A program made the position numbers and the translations under genes. The notes beneath the pieces are model-generated. The model was not told the origin of the DNA, did no database searches, and was given only the letters and a program-made list of their open reading frames with translations. A DNA stretch of 64,000 nt from Myxococcaceae bacterium JPH2 (GTDB lineage: Bacteria > Myxococcota > Myxococcia > Myxococcales > Myxococcaceae), in the NCBI GenBank assembly GCA_016458225.1, contig JAEMGR010000014.1, positions 62,001 through 126,000 on the forward strand, given 5' to 3'. This document shows positions 25,421 through 34,284 of this stretch, one piece after another. Position 1 is the first letter of the stretch. Each line of letters opens with the position of its first letter.

Positions 25421-27313
25421 ATGCGTGGGGGGACGCTGCTCGCGCTGCTCGTGTTCACGAGCGGCTGCGGCGGCATTGATTGGCGAGAGTTGGGGCTGCG
25501 CGGCGCGGTGATGACCCGCATCGAGCTGGAGCCTTCTGGCGAGCACTGCGCCCAAGGCGGACACGCGGTGGCCGCGGGCGTTGACCTGGATGGCGACGGC
25601 GCGCTGAGCGACACCGAGGTCACCTCCCTCGAGTACCTCTGCAACGCCACCACGCCGGGCGTGCTCGTGCGCGTCGCCCTGGAGGCTCCAGGCGCGCGGT
25701 GTCCGCATGGAGGTCACGTCGCCCGCGCGGGCGCGGATGCCAACGCGGACGGGCTGCTCGACGACGCGGAGGTGACGCGAGAGGCGGTCGTCTGCACCGA
25801 GCTTCGCCCCCTGCTCACGCGCACGCACGACGGGGCCGCGGACTCGCACTGCCCCGATGGCGGCACGGTGGTGGAGGCCGGAGAGGATCGCGACGGCGAC
25901 GGGCTGCTGGCCAACGCGGAGGTGGAGGCATCCAGCGTCGTCTGCGCCACGAGCAGCGCGGTGGTGACCCGCCTGGATGACGAGCCCGAGCCCACCAGCC
26001 GATGCGCGACCGGCGGCACGCGCGTCCTGGCTGGCGTGGACGCGGATGGCGATGGCGAACTCGACGACACGGAGGTGGGCGCCACCGTCTCCATCTGCAA
26101 GCCCCGCACGCCCGTGACCACGTTCGACGGAGAGGCCCTCGTGCGCAACGCGGCGGATGTCGCGGCGCTCCGAGGCGTGCAGCGCATCCGGGGAAGCCTG
26201 ACGGTGGAGTACACGGAGCTGGCGTCGCTTGGCCTCCCAGACCTGGAGGTGGTGGAGGGCAGCGTCCTCATCCACGGCAATCCCCAACTGCGCACCGTGG
26301 AGCTGGGCCACCTGCTGTCCGTGCGCGACTCCCTCCAAGTGAGCCGCAATGACGTCCTGCTCCGGCTCGTCCTGGGCAACCCGGGTTCGGACGCGGTGCT
26401 GCGCGTGGGCACGACCTTCGAGGTGAGGGAGAACCCCGCGCTGCGCGCCCTGGCCGAGCTGGGCTGCCTGCGGCCTCAGAGCCTCATCGTCGCGGACAAC
26501 CTCTCGCTGGGGAGCCTGAGCGGGCTGTCCTGCATCCAGGGGCTGACGTCGCTGTCCGTCACGGGCAACGCGCGCCTGCCCAGCGTGGATCTACCGGGCC
26601 TGTCCGGCGTGCTGGGAGACGTGCTCATCGCGGACAACCCCGCGCTCTTCAAGCTCACGAGCGCGCCCCTCGTCACCTTGGGCGGCGCCCTCACCGTGCG
26701 CAACAACCCGCTCCTCACGAGCCTCGCGGGCCTGGAGTCGTTGCAGTTCGCGGGGAGCATCGACGTGAGCGAGAACGCGGGCCTCACGTCCACCCAGGGC
26801 CTCGACTCGCTCATGCACGTCACGGACAGCATCGCGTTCTCGCTCAACCCGAGGCTGGAGTCGGTGGGCCACATGCCCGCGCTGCTGTGGGTGGGCGAGC
26901 GCCTCGCGGTGCTCGGCAACGTGGCGGTGCGGCGCGTGGAGGACCTGCCGGCGCTGCGCTCGCTCGGGTCGCTCCAGGTCATCGGCAATCCGCTGCTGGA
27001 AGCGATGCCCGCGCTGCGCGACGTGCTGCGCCTGGACGAGATGCTCGTGTTGGAGAACGCGAGGCTGGGCAGCCTGGAGGACCTGGGCGCCCTGCACGAC
27101 GTGCGGATCCTCGTGGTGGCCAACAACCCGGCGCTGACCCGGCTGCGCCTCGACGCTCTCGCGCGCGTGTCCTTGGGCTTCCACGTGCGCGCCAACCCGA
27201 GCCTGCCCACCTGCCTCGCCACCACGCTCGCTCAAGCCACGTTCATCGGCGAGGCGGACATGCTGGGCATCGACGGCAACGACGACAGCGCCACCTGTCC
27301 ACCAGCGCCCTGA
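25421..27313 (+). CDS. Lipoprotein with four DUF7151-like repeats and L-domain-like repeats
   Basis: A 630-residue predicted lipoprotein (MRGGTLLALLVFTSGCGG, lipobox Cys16). Residues about 30-225 contain four tandem repeats of about 57 residues, each with a Cys-x(3-4)-GG start, an aspartate-rich D-x-D-x-DG-x-L-x-x-x-EV loop and a terminal Cys: HCAQGGHAVAAGVDLDGDG, RCPHGGHVARAGADANADG, HCPDGGTVVEAGEDRDGDG, RCATGGTRVLAGVDADGDG. The DxDxDG loops probably bind calcium. From about residue 235 a leucine-rich solenoid resembling receptor L-domains follows. It starts 28 bases after the caspase gene, so it may be its fourth cistron. Adhesion or surface sensing is a guess. Confidence 0.8.
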   Translation: MRGGTLLALLVFTSGCGGIDWRELGLRGAVMTRIELEPSGEHCAQGGHAVAAGVDLDGDGALSDTEVTSLEYLCNATTPGVLVRVALEAPGARCPHGGHVARAGADANADGLLDDAEVTREAVVCTELRPLLTRTHDGAADSHCPDGGTVVEAGEDRDGDGLLANAEVEASSVVCATSSAVVTRLDDEPEPTSRCATGGTRVLAGVDADGDGELDDTEVGATVSICKPRTPVTTFDGEALVRNAADVAALRGVQRIRGSLTVEYTELASLGLPDLEVVEGSVLIHGNPQLRTVELGHLLSVRDSLQVSRNDVLLRLVLGNPGSDAVLRVGTTFEVRENPALRALAELGCLRPQSLIVADNLSLGSLSGLSCIQGLTSLSVTGNARLPSVDLPGLSGVLGDVLIADNPALFKLTSAPLVTLGGALTVRNNPLLTSLAGLESLQFAGSIDVSENAGLTSTQGLDSLMHVTDSIAFSLNPRLESVGHMPALLWVGERLAVLGNVAVRRVEDLPALRSLGSLQVIGNPLLEAMPALRDVLRLDEMLVLENARLGSLEDLGALHDVRILVVANNPALTRLRLDALARVSLGFHVRANPSLPTCLATTLAQATFIGEADMLGIDGNDDSATCPPAP

Positions 27314-27427
27314 GCGCAACTCGCGCGCGGTCGCTCCGCCGCGTCGCGAACCTCCGAGGGCGGGCTGGACTGCTCGCTCGCGCACAGGGCGGGGGCCTCG
27401 CGCGTTGTGACAGCGGAGGCCGAGCGC

Positions 27428-29089
27428 ATGGCCAAGCCCGTCATCCTGGCAGTGGACGATGACCCCGAAGTGCTGCGCGCGGTGGAGCGCGACCTGCGTC
27501 GCCACTACGGGCGCGACTACCGCATCCTCGGCGCGGATCGCGGCGAGGCGGGACTGGAGGCCCTGCATCAGCTCCAGCTTCGCGGCGACGCGGTGGCCTT
27601 GTTCCTGGTGGACCAGCGCATGCCGGGGCTCACGGGCGTGGAGTTCCTCGAACGCGCCCGCGCCCTCTATGACGACGCCAAGCGCGTGCTGCTCACCGCC
27701 TACGCGGATACGCAAGCGGCCATCCACGCCATCAACGAAGTGCGGCTGGACCACTACCTGCTGAAGCCGTGGGAACCGCCCGAGGAGCGCCTCTACCCGG
27801 TGGTGACGGACCTGCTCGAGGACTGGCAGGCCAACCACCGCCCCGCCTTCGAGGGCATCCGCGTGCTGGGCAATCGCTGGTCGCCGCGCTCGCACGTGCT
27901 GAAGGATTTCCTGGGCAGCAACCAGATTCCCTATCAGTGGCTGGACGTGGAGGTCAGCGCGGAGGGACGGGCCCTGCTCGCGCGCGCCTCCGAGGGCGTG
28001 GAGAAGCTGCCGCTGGTGCTCTTCCCGGACGGCACGCGGCTGATGGCGCCGAGCACCTCGGAGGTGGCGGCGCGCATCGGGTTGAAGACGCGACCCACCA
28101 AGCCCTTCTATGACCTGGTCATCGTCGGCGGTGGGCCCGCGGGCCTCGCTGGCGCGGTGTATGGCGCGTCCGAGGGCCTGAGCACGGTGATGGTGGAGCG
28201 CACCGCACCGGGGGGACAGGCGGGCACCAGCTCGCGCATCGAGAACTACCTGGGCTTCCCCACGGGCCTGAGCGGCGCGGACCTGGCGCGGCGCGCGGTG
28301 ACGCAGGCGGCGCGCTTCGGCGTGGAGATTCTCTCGCCGCAGGAGGTGACGGGCCTGCGCGTCCAGGACCCGTACCGCGTGGTGACGCTGGCGGATGGCG
28401 CGGAGCTGAGCTGCCACGCGCTGCTCGTCGCGACGGGGGTGCAGTGGCGCAGGCTGGACGTGCCGGGCATCGACGAACTCACGGGCGCGGGCGTGTATTA
28501 CGGCGCCGCCCGCACCGAGGCCCTGCTCTGCAAGGACGAGGACGTCTACATCGTCGGCGGCGCCAACTCCGCGGGCCAGTCCGCGCTGTACTTCGCGCAG
28601 TTCGCCCGAAAGGTGACGCTGCTGGTGCGCGGCGACTCGCTGGAGCACGGCATGTCCAGCTATCTGGTGGAGCAGGTGCGCACCACGCCGAATGTGGAGG
28701 TGCTCTTGCGCACGCGCGTCACCCGCGTGGAAGGCGCGGGCCACCTGGAGCGCCTGCGCTTGCAGACCGAAGGAGCCCCCGGCGAGCGCGAGGTGCCCGC
28801 CGCCTCGCTGTTCATCATGATTGGCGCGGTGCCTCGGACCGAGTGGCTGGAAGGCGTGGTGGAGCGCGATGCACGCGGCTACCTCCTCACCGGACCGGAC
28901 CTGATGCCGGAGGGCGCGCGGCCCCGAGGCTGGCGGCTGGAGCGAGCGCCCTACCTGCTGGAGACGAACGTGCCGGGCGTCTTCGCCGCGGGCGACGTGC
29001 GGCATGCATCGGTGAAGCGGGTGGCCTCGGGCGTGGGCGAGGGCTCCATCGCCATCTCGTTCATCCACCAATACCTGAGCGAGGTGTGA
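27428..29089 (+). CDS. Response regulator fused to glutaredoxin-like and thioredoxin-reductase-like domains, cysteines lost
   Basis: A 553-residue soluble fusion. Receiver domain 1-125 with phosphoacceptor Asp62 (FLVDQRMPG) and acidic pocket VDDDP. Residues about 142-222 are thioredoxin/glutaredoxin-like (RVLGNRWSPRS, LPLVLFPDG), but CxxC is replaced by SPRS. Residues 227-553 are a pyridine-nucleotide oxidoreductase: FAD motif VIVGGGPAGLAG, PGGQAGTSSRIENYLGF, NAD(P) motif YIVGGANSAGQS. At the TrxR CATC site the residues are GAAR (359-362), so thiol exchange by that dithiol is impossible. ATG at 27428 has GGAGG; a GTG at 27407 is less likely. A histidine kinase follows by one base. Suggested role: redox or NAD(P)H sensing downstream of phosphorylation. 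Confidence 0.88.
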   Translation: MAKPVILAVDDDPEVLRAVERDLRRHYGRDYRILGADRGEAGLEALHQLQLRGDAVALFLVDQRMPGLTGVEFLERARALYDDAKRVLLTAYADTQAAIHAINEVRLDHYLLKPWEPPEERLYPVVTDLLEDWQANHRPAFEGIRVLGNRWSPRSHVLKDFLGSNQIPYQWLDVEVSAEGRALLARASEGVEKLPLVLFPDGTRLMAPSTSEVAARIGLKTRPTKPFYDLVIVGGGPAGLAGAVYGASEGLSTVMVERTAPGGQAGTSSRIENYLGFPTGLSGADLARRAVTQAARFGVEILSPQEVTGLRVQDPYRVVTLADGAELSCHALLVATGVQWRRLDVPGIDELTGAGVYYGAARTEALLCKDEDVYIVGGANSAGQSALYFAQFARKVTLLVRGDSLEHGMSSYLVEQVRTTPNVEVLLRTRVTRVEGAGHLERLRLQTEGAPGEREVPAASLFIMIGAVPRTEWLEGVVERDARGYLLTGPDLMPEGARPRGWRLERAPYLLETNVPGVFAAGDVRHASVKRVASGVGEGSIAISFIHQYLSEV

Positions 29090-29090
29090 C

Positions 29091-30116
29091 GTGGGCACGA
29101 ACCTGGAAGGACCCGAGCGACAGGAGTGCCTGGAGACCGCGCTCCAACGCCAGGAGCGACTGGCCGCGCTGGGGCGCCATGCCGCGGGGCTCGCGCATGA
29201 GATGAACAACCCCGCCACCGCCGGGCGACGCGCGGCCGAGCAGCTCGCCCAGGCCTTGGACGCAGCGGAGGACTTGTCGCTCGGGTTGGACCGGTGGCGG
29301 CTCACGCCCGAGCAGCGGCTGGGCCTCTTGCGCGTGTGTCGCGAGAGCCAGGGTCGCGGCGCGACGCGAGACATGGAGCCGCTCGCGCGAGGCGACGCGG
29401 AAGATGCGCTGGCGGACTGGCTGGATGGCCAAGGGGTGCGTGATGCCTGGGGTCTCGCGCCCACGCTGCTGGACGCGGGCATCGGTCGGACGCAGCTCGA
29501 ACCGCTCGCGACCTCGCTTCCGAACGAGTCGCTGCCCGACGCGCTCGCATGGCTCGAAGCGCTGGTGCGCTCCCGCGCGCTGCTCGTGGAGGTGCGGCAG
29601 AGCACCGCGCGCTTGTCCGAGCTGGCCCTGGCCGTGAAGTCCTACGCGCGCACGGGCGGCGACGCGCACGCGGAGGTGGACGTGCATGAGGGCCTGGACA
29701 CCACGCTGGTGCTGCTCAACTACAAGCTGAAGCACGGCGTGACGGTGAAGCGCGACTACGACCGAGCCCTGCCCCACCTCCAGGCAAACCCCACCGAGCT
29801 GAACCAGGTGTGGACCAACCTCATCGACAACGCCATCGACGCCATGAATGGCCATGGCCACCTGGAGGTGCGCACCTCGCGCGAGGACGAGCACCTGTGC
29901 GTGGACATCATCGACGATGGCCCAGGCGTTCCCCCCGAAGTGGGCGCTCGCGTCTTCGAGCCGTTCTTCACCACCAAGCCCCGAGGCCAGGGAACCGGCC
30001 TGGGCCTCGACATCAGTCGACGCATCATCGAGCAAGGTCATCACGGCGCGCTGCGCCTGGAGTCACGACCGGGGCGCACGCGCTTCCGTGTGGAGCTGCC
30101 GCTGCGTCCCTCATGA
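29091..30116 (+). CDS. Cytoplasmic sensor histidine kinase
   Basis: A 341-residue histidine kinase without membrane segments or recognisable input domain. The H-box is AGLAHEMNNPATA with His36, very close to the N-terminus. A long helical segment (about 45-185) leads to the ATPase domain with N-box LIDNAIDAM, G1 DDGPGVPPE and G2 GTGLGLDISRRI. GTG start at 29091 one base after the preceding stop, so the receiver fusion upstream is the likely phosphorylation partner. It is a paralogue of the convergent kinase ending at 30118, sharing DVHEGL and ELNQVWT motifs. Confidence 0.88.
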   Translation: MGTNLEGPERQECLETALQRQERLAALGRHAAGLAHEMNNPATAGRRAAEQLAQALDAAEDLSLGLDRWRLTPEQRLGLLRVCRESQGRGATRDMEPLARGDAEDALADWLDGQGVRDAWGLAPTLLDAGIGRTQLEPLATSLPNESLPDALAWLEALVRSRALLVEVRQSTARLSELALAVKSYARTGGDAHAEVDVHEGLDTTLVLLNYKLKHGVTVKRDYDRALPHLQANPTELNQVWTNLIDNAIDAMNGHGHLEVRTSREDEHLCVDIIDDGPGVPPEVGARVFEPFFTTKPRGQGTGLGLDISRRIIEQGHHGALRLESRPGRTRFRVELPLRPS

Positions 30117-30117
30117 G

Positions 30118-31626
30118 TCAGGCGCCGCGCAACTCCTCCGGCACCGCGCTGGGGTGCGCAACGCGCGGGGGAGTCCGTGGCGACGCGAGGACCGTGTCCA
30201 GGTCCATGGGCAGCCGCACCTCGAAGCGCGTGTCACCCGGCACCGAGCTGACGCGCAGCTCGCCGCGATGGAGCATGGACACCACGCGATGGGTGATGCT
30301 CAGCCCCAGGCCCGTTCCTTCGCCCACGCCCTTCGTGGTGAAGAACGGGTCAAAGATGCGCGGCTGCACCTCCGAGGGGATGCCCGGTCCGTCATCCGCC
30401 ACATCGACCACCACGTGGTCTCCATCTCGGCGCGTGCTCAGCCGCAGCCGCCCCGTGCCCGTCTCGCTTCCCGCCATCGCGTCCGCCGCGTTCTCGATGA
30501 GGCTGGTCCACACCTGGTTCAGCTCGGTGCCGTAGGCGGTGATGCGCGGCAGCGTGGCGTCGTAGTCGCGCACCACGCGCACGCCGCGCAGCCGATGCGC
30601 CAGCATGGTCAGCGTGCTCTCCAAACCCTCGTGCACGTCCACGCGCTGGAGCGGCGCCTGGTCCAGGTACGTGTAGGAGCGGGCCGCGTTCACCAATGAG
30701 CTGATGCGTCCGCCCGCCTGCCGCACTTGCTCCAGCACCACGGAGATGCCGCGCGTGGCAGCCACCCAGCGCAGCGTTCCGGTCAGCACGTCGCCGGACA
30801 GGCCCTCGGTGTCCTGGGCGAGTCGCTCCGCATCCAGTCCCGCCTCCACCAGCTCGGGCGCGAGGGCCCAAGGCTCGGGCACCCCGCGCGCCTCCAGCCA
30901 CTCCGACAGCCGCTCCTCCGCGTCACTGCGGTCGAGCGAGCCGAGCGTCACCACCGCCAGCGCTCCGGGCACGAGCAGCGCGCGCACTTGAGCGCCCGCC
31001 AACGCGCGACAGTCCAGCGCGAGCGCCAACGTGGGCAGGGACTGGAGCGCATCCTCCAGGTCATGCACGCCGCGCATGACCGCCGACACGGGATTGTTCA
31101 GCTCGTGCGCGAGCCCCGCGGCCAGCGTGCCCAGCGACGCCAGCTTCTCCTGCTGGAAGGCGATGGTCTGAAGCGCGCGGCTGCGCTCGGCCATCTTCCG
31201 GAGGATCTGCTCGTTCGCGGTGGGGCAGTTGGCCAGCATCTGCCAGAAGGCCCGGTCCGTCAGGCGCAGCAAGCGCGAGGGGAGCAGCGCGCGGGCACTG
31301 GCGAGAAAGCCCTGACCGAGCAGCAGCGGCACCTCGCCGAAGAAGTCGCCCGCTTGGAAGTGGCTGACGAGCATCTCCACTCCGGCCACGTTCTTGGTGA
31401 TGCGCAGCTCTCCCTCCAGGACGATGAAGAAGGACGCGGGCTCGCCCTCGCGCCCCACCCACTCACCGGACTCCAGCCGCACCTCCACCGATTCGGCGCG
31501 CAGCCAGGCGGCCTCCTCATCGCCCGCGCCGGAGAGCAAAGGCACGCGGCGCACCTCCTCCAGCGTGAGGAAGCGAGCGGCATCGGGAGGGGGCGCCGTG
31601 GGCGCAGACGTGGGCTCCGGCTTCAT
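30118..31626 (-). CDS. Histidine kinase with cyclic-nucleotide-binding domain
   Basis: A 502-residue soluble kinase. Residues about 20-145 are a Crp/cNMP-type beta roll (LESGEWVGREGEPASFFIVL, FQAGDFFGEVPLL); the phosphate-binding cassette FGEVPLL...SARA lacks a clean RTA motif but keeps SARA, so nucleotide binding is uncertain. The H-box is AGLAHELNNPVSA with His174, then a helical spacer and ATPase domain with LIENAADAM, DDGPGIPSE and GTGLGLSITHRV. ATG 31626 chosen by domain content; no strong ribosome site. It converges with its paralogue at 30116, one base apart. Confidence 0.88.
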   Translation of the reverse strand: MKPEPTSAPTAPPPDAARFLTLEEVRRVPLLSGAGDEEAAWLRAESVEVRLESGEWVGREGEPASFFIVLEGELRITKNVAGVEMLVSHFQAGDFFGEVPLLLGQGFLASARALLPSRLLRLTDRAFWQMLANCPTANEQILRKMAERSRALQTIAFQQEKLASLGTLAAGLAHELNNPVSAVMRGVHDLEDALQSLPTLALALDCRALAGAQVRALLVPGALAVVTLGSLDRSDAEERLSEWLEARGVPEPWALAPELVEAGLDAERLAQDTEGLSGDVLTGTLRWVAATRGISVVLEQVRQAGGRISSLVNAARSYTYLDQAPLQRVDVHEGLESTLTMLAHRLRGVRVVRDYDATLPRITAYGTELNQVWTSLIENAADAMAGSETGTGRLRLSTRRDGDHVVVDVADDGPGIPSEVQPRIFDPFFTTKGVGEGTGLGLSITHRVVSMLHRGELRVSSVPGDTRFEVRLPMDLDTVLASPRTPPRVAHPSAVPEELRGA

Positions 31627-31793
31627 GTGTTCAACGATGCGCGCCACGCGCGCGCTCCGCTGTCTCCCGTTCGGCCTCGTCCGCACGGCGCTCGACCTGC
31701 CGTGCCCTCGGTGACGCTGGCGCCCATCGTGAGCCGGGAGCGCTTGTGAGGAACGACGCGCGGGGTACAGTCGGCCCCCTTTCAAGGCCGCCC

Positions 31794-33533
31794 ATGTCGA
31801 CCCCGAGCATGCCCGCGCGGGACGAAGCTGCTCCGTCCGCGCCCTCCCCGTCCCTCGTCGCTCCGCCCGAGCCTCGGCCCGAGCGCCGCCTGCCGCGCCT
31901 GCTCGCCGCGCTCGGGGGCCTGGGCTGGTTCCTGTGCCTGGGAGGTGGCGCCGTCATCCCGCCCACGCGCATCGCATGGATGATGCACGAGGACTGGGCC
32001 GCGCACGTGATGGGCTGGCTCTTCTTCCGCAACGCGCCCTGGGGCCTGCCGCTCGGCGCCGCGCCCAATCACTTCCATCCGTATGGCTCATCGGTGGCGC
32101 TCACCGATGGCAACCCGTGGCTGGCGGTGCTGTTCAAGCCCTTCTCCCGCCTGCTGCCTCTGGACTTCCAGTACACCGGCGCGTGGCTGGCGCTGTGCTT
32201 CGTGCTGATGGGGTACTTCGGCGCGAGGCTGGTGGCCACCGTGTCCACGCGCGCGGTGCATCAGGTGCTCGGCGGCGTGCTGCTGACCTTGGCGCCGGTG
32301 ATGGCGGCGCGCTTCAGTCACCCGACGCTGTGCGCGCACTGGCTGCTCGTCGCGATGCTATGGCTGGACCTGCGCAGTAATGCTCACCCGAGCGATGCGC
32401 GACGCGCCCTCTGGCTCGCCGCCCTCTTCAACGCGGTGGCCGCGGGCACGCATCCGTACTGGGTCGCGATGCTGTTCCCCCTCACGTTGGCGCTCGCGGC
32501 GCGGCTCCTGTGGGACGGCGCGCTGGACCTGAAGCGCGCGGCCGTGGCGGTGGTGGGAATCGCGGTGCTCGACGGGGCGCTGTTCTCCCTCTTCGGCTAC
32601 TTCGGCGGCAGCGCGCTGGGCGCGGAGGGCTTCGGCGAGTTCTCCGCGGACCTCGCCACGTGGGTGAATCCGCTCGGCTGGTCGCGCTGGCTGCCCAGCC
32701 TTCCCTCGGGGCCGCGCCAGGGCGAGGGCTATGGATACCTGGGCGCGGGGGCCTTGCTGCTGCTGACGCAGGCGATGTTCAGTCTCGCAGTGCGCTGGAG
32801 AGAAGTGCGCGCGCTGCCGTGGCGCCGTGCACTGCCCGCGACCCTCGTCGCCGCGTTGATGGTCGTCTATGCGCTGTCCTCGCACGTGACGCTGCTGGGC
32901 GCGCCCGTGGCCGACCTGAGCGCGCCGTATGCGCGGCTCGCCACGCTGACGAATGCGTTCCGCGCCTCGGGCCGCTTCGTGTGGCCCATGCACTACCTGC
33001 TGGTCTGCGGGGCCGTGCTGCTGGTGGCGCGCCTGTGGCGACAGCGCCCGTGGGTGGTCACCGTCGTGCTCGCAATGGCCGTCGCGGTGCAGGCCAGCGA
33101 CGTGCGCACGGAGCGCAGTCCCTTGCATCGACTCGGAGACTTCCGACGCCTGGAGTCTCCCGCGTGGGCGGAGCTGAAGGGCGCCTATCCGCACCTCGCC
33201 CTCTTCCCGCCCCACGTCCAGTGGGTGTGCCGCTACAACGAGCCGCTGGTGAACGCGCTCGCCTACGTGGCCTACCGCGAGGGCCTCACGTTCAACAGCG
33301 GCTATGCCTCGCGCACGCCCCCCGAGCTTGCTGAGGAGTGCCAGGCGCGACTCCCTCGCGGCGGCGTGGCCGAGGACACCGCCTACGTCGTGGCGCCGGA
33401 GAACCTGCCCGACTTCCTCGGCGCCGGCGCGAGCTGCGGCGTGGTGGAGGGGTTGCCGGTGTGCGTCGCGGGCACACGCACGGACACCTTCGCGCAGCGC
33501 CTGGCGAAGCAGCCCCTGCGCGCGAGCCCCTGA
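31794..33533 (+). CDS. Polytopic membrane protein, DUF6311-like (glycosyltransferase-C topology)
   Basis: A 579-residue protein with about eleven hydrophobic segments and a soluble C-terminal part. The N-terminal loop after the first segment (APWGLPLGAAPNHFHPYGSS, LTDGNPWLAVLFKPFSRLLP) resembles the DUF6311 family, which shares the large-loop topology of GT-C lipid-linked sugar transferases. A catalytic acid in the first loop is expected; MHEDWAAHVMGW is a candidate. Donor and acceptor are unknown. ATG 31794 has AAGG upstream; an upstream GTG at 31746 would add 16 residues. The start region is divergent from the kinase gene at 31626. Confidence 0.72.
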   Translation: MSTPSMPARDEAAPSAPSPSLVAPPEPRPERRLPRLLAALGGLGWFLCLGGGAVIPPTRIAWMMHEDWAAHVMGWLFFRNAPWGLPLGAAPNHFHPYGSSVALTDGNPWLAVLFKPFSRLLPLDFQYTGAWLALCFVLMGYFGARLVATVSTRAVHQVLGGVLLTLAPVMAARFSHPTLCAHWLLVAMLWLDLRSNAHPSDARRALWLAALFNAVAAGTHPYWVAMLFPLTLALAARLLWDGALDLKRAAVAVVGIAVLDGALFSLFGYFGGSALGAEGFGEFSADLATWVNPLGWSRWLPSLPSGPRQGEGYGYLGAGALLLLTQAMFSLAVRWREVRALPWRRALPATLVAALMVVYALSSHVTLLGAPVADLSAPYARLATLTNAFRASGRFVWPMHYLLVCGAVLLVARLWRQRPWVVTVVLAMAVAVQASDVRTERSPLHRLGDFRRLESPAWAELKGAYPHLALFPPHVQWVCRYNEPLVNALAYVAYREGLTFNSGYASRTPPELAEECQARLPRGGVAEDTAYVVAPENLPDFLGAGASCGVVEGLPVCVAGTRTDTFAQRLAKQPLRASP

Positions 33534-33571
33534 ACGTCCAACGCCTGACGCTGCAGGGCCTCGGTCTCGCC

Positions 33572-33607
33572 CCGCCGTGCGCACGAGCGTCCGCCCGTGC
33601 ACGGCGG
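33572..33607 (+). terminator. Hairpin after membrane protein gene
   Basis: Perfect 9-bp stem CCGCCGTGC/GCACGGCGG with an 18-base loop, about 40 bases past the stop at 33533. No T-run. Confidence 0.4.
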
Positions 33608-33702
33608 TCCCGCGGGACCATGGTCGGAGTTCCCCTCCGGACGTGAAGTGGAGCCGCCTCGCTTTCGGGCGAGGTCCGTCCACGTCAAACCGTGAGGAAC
33701 CC

Positions 33703-34200
33703 ATGGCCGGTCAGATTCAAGGCGCGTACTTCAAGGCAATCATCGGCTCGATGACTGCCGCGTCGCATCGCTTTCCGCAGCAGCAGCAGTTCGTCAACAG
33801 CATGCGAGACGAAGCCTGGTACGACTGGGAGGACTACGTGCGGATGACGAGCGAGCTTCAGACGGCGCTCGGAGACAAGGGCATGGAAGCGCTCGCGCAG
33901 AAGTCGGTGATGCGCTCGCTGCCGCTGTTTCGCGCGCGCGGCATCGACTCGGTGGAGAAGGTGTTCGGCGGCTACGACGCCCTGTCGCGCGACGCGGTGC
34001 GCGACCTGCCCGCCGGCGAGTCCATGCGCACCGTGGCCTTCACCACCACGTCCGCTGAACTCGAGACCGAGTCGCGCCTCCCCTCCGCGCTGCTGCTCGG
34101 CACGTTCCGAGGCTTCTTGATGGGACTGGGCAAGCTCGTCACCGAGACGAAGGTCACGACGCGCGGCACCACCCGGCGCTTCTCGCTCAAGTGGGTGTGA
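33703..34200 (+). CDS. Hypothetical protein, 165 residues
   Basis: Starts MAGQIQGAYFKAIIGSMTAA with GAGGA seven bases upstream of the ATG. It has no signal peptide or membrane segment. The pattern of helices followed by a strand-rich C-terminus (LVTETKVTTRGTTRRFSLKW) recalls small ligand-binding domains such as V4R or the heme-NO-binding family, which have a similar last strand, but no heme-ligating pattern is evident. Function unknown. It stands alone between the membrane protein and the VOC gene. Confidence 0.7.
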   Translation: MAGQIQGAYFKAIIGSMTAASHRFPQQQQFVNSMRDEAWYDWEDYVRMTSELQTALGDKGMEALAQKSVMRSLPLFRARGIDSVEKVFGGYDALSRDAVRDLPAGESMRTVAFTTTSAELETESRLPSALLLGTFRGFLMGLGKLVTETKVTTRGTTRRFSLKWV

Positions 34201-34246
34201 CTGAAAATGCGTGCAGTATCCAGCCCGCTTGGTTAGCTTCCGCCGC

Positions 34247-34264
34247 GCCCGAGTTCCCTCGGGC
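34247..34264 (+). terminator. Short hairpin before VOC gene
   Basis: Perfect 7-bp stem GCCCGAG/CTCGGGC with loop TTCC, followed by CTTCGAG. It is about 46 bases after the stop of the hypothetical gene and 20 bases before the VOC start. Confidence 0.45.
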
Positions 34265-34284
34265 CTTCGAGTGAGGGGAAAGCC

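Noticed and set aside
26591-29605. Open frame of about 1000 codons on the minus strand
   Set aside because: It is antisense to the repeat lipoprotein, redox fusion and kinase genes, which have motifs, ribosome sites and overlaps. In GC-rich DNA with G/C third positions, antisense frames stay open by chance; its translation is Arg/His/Gln-rich without domains.
33534-33702. A tRNA or small RNA gene in this gap
   Set aside because: Only a 9-bp hairpin with an 18-base loop is present; no cloverleaf, T-loop or anticodon stem can be drawn.
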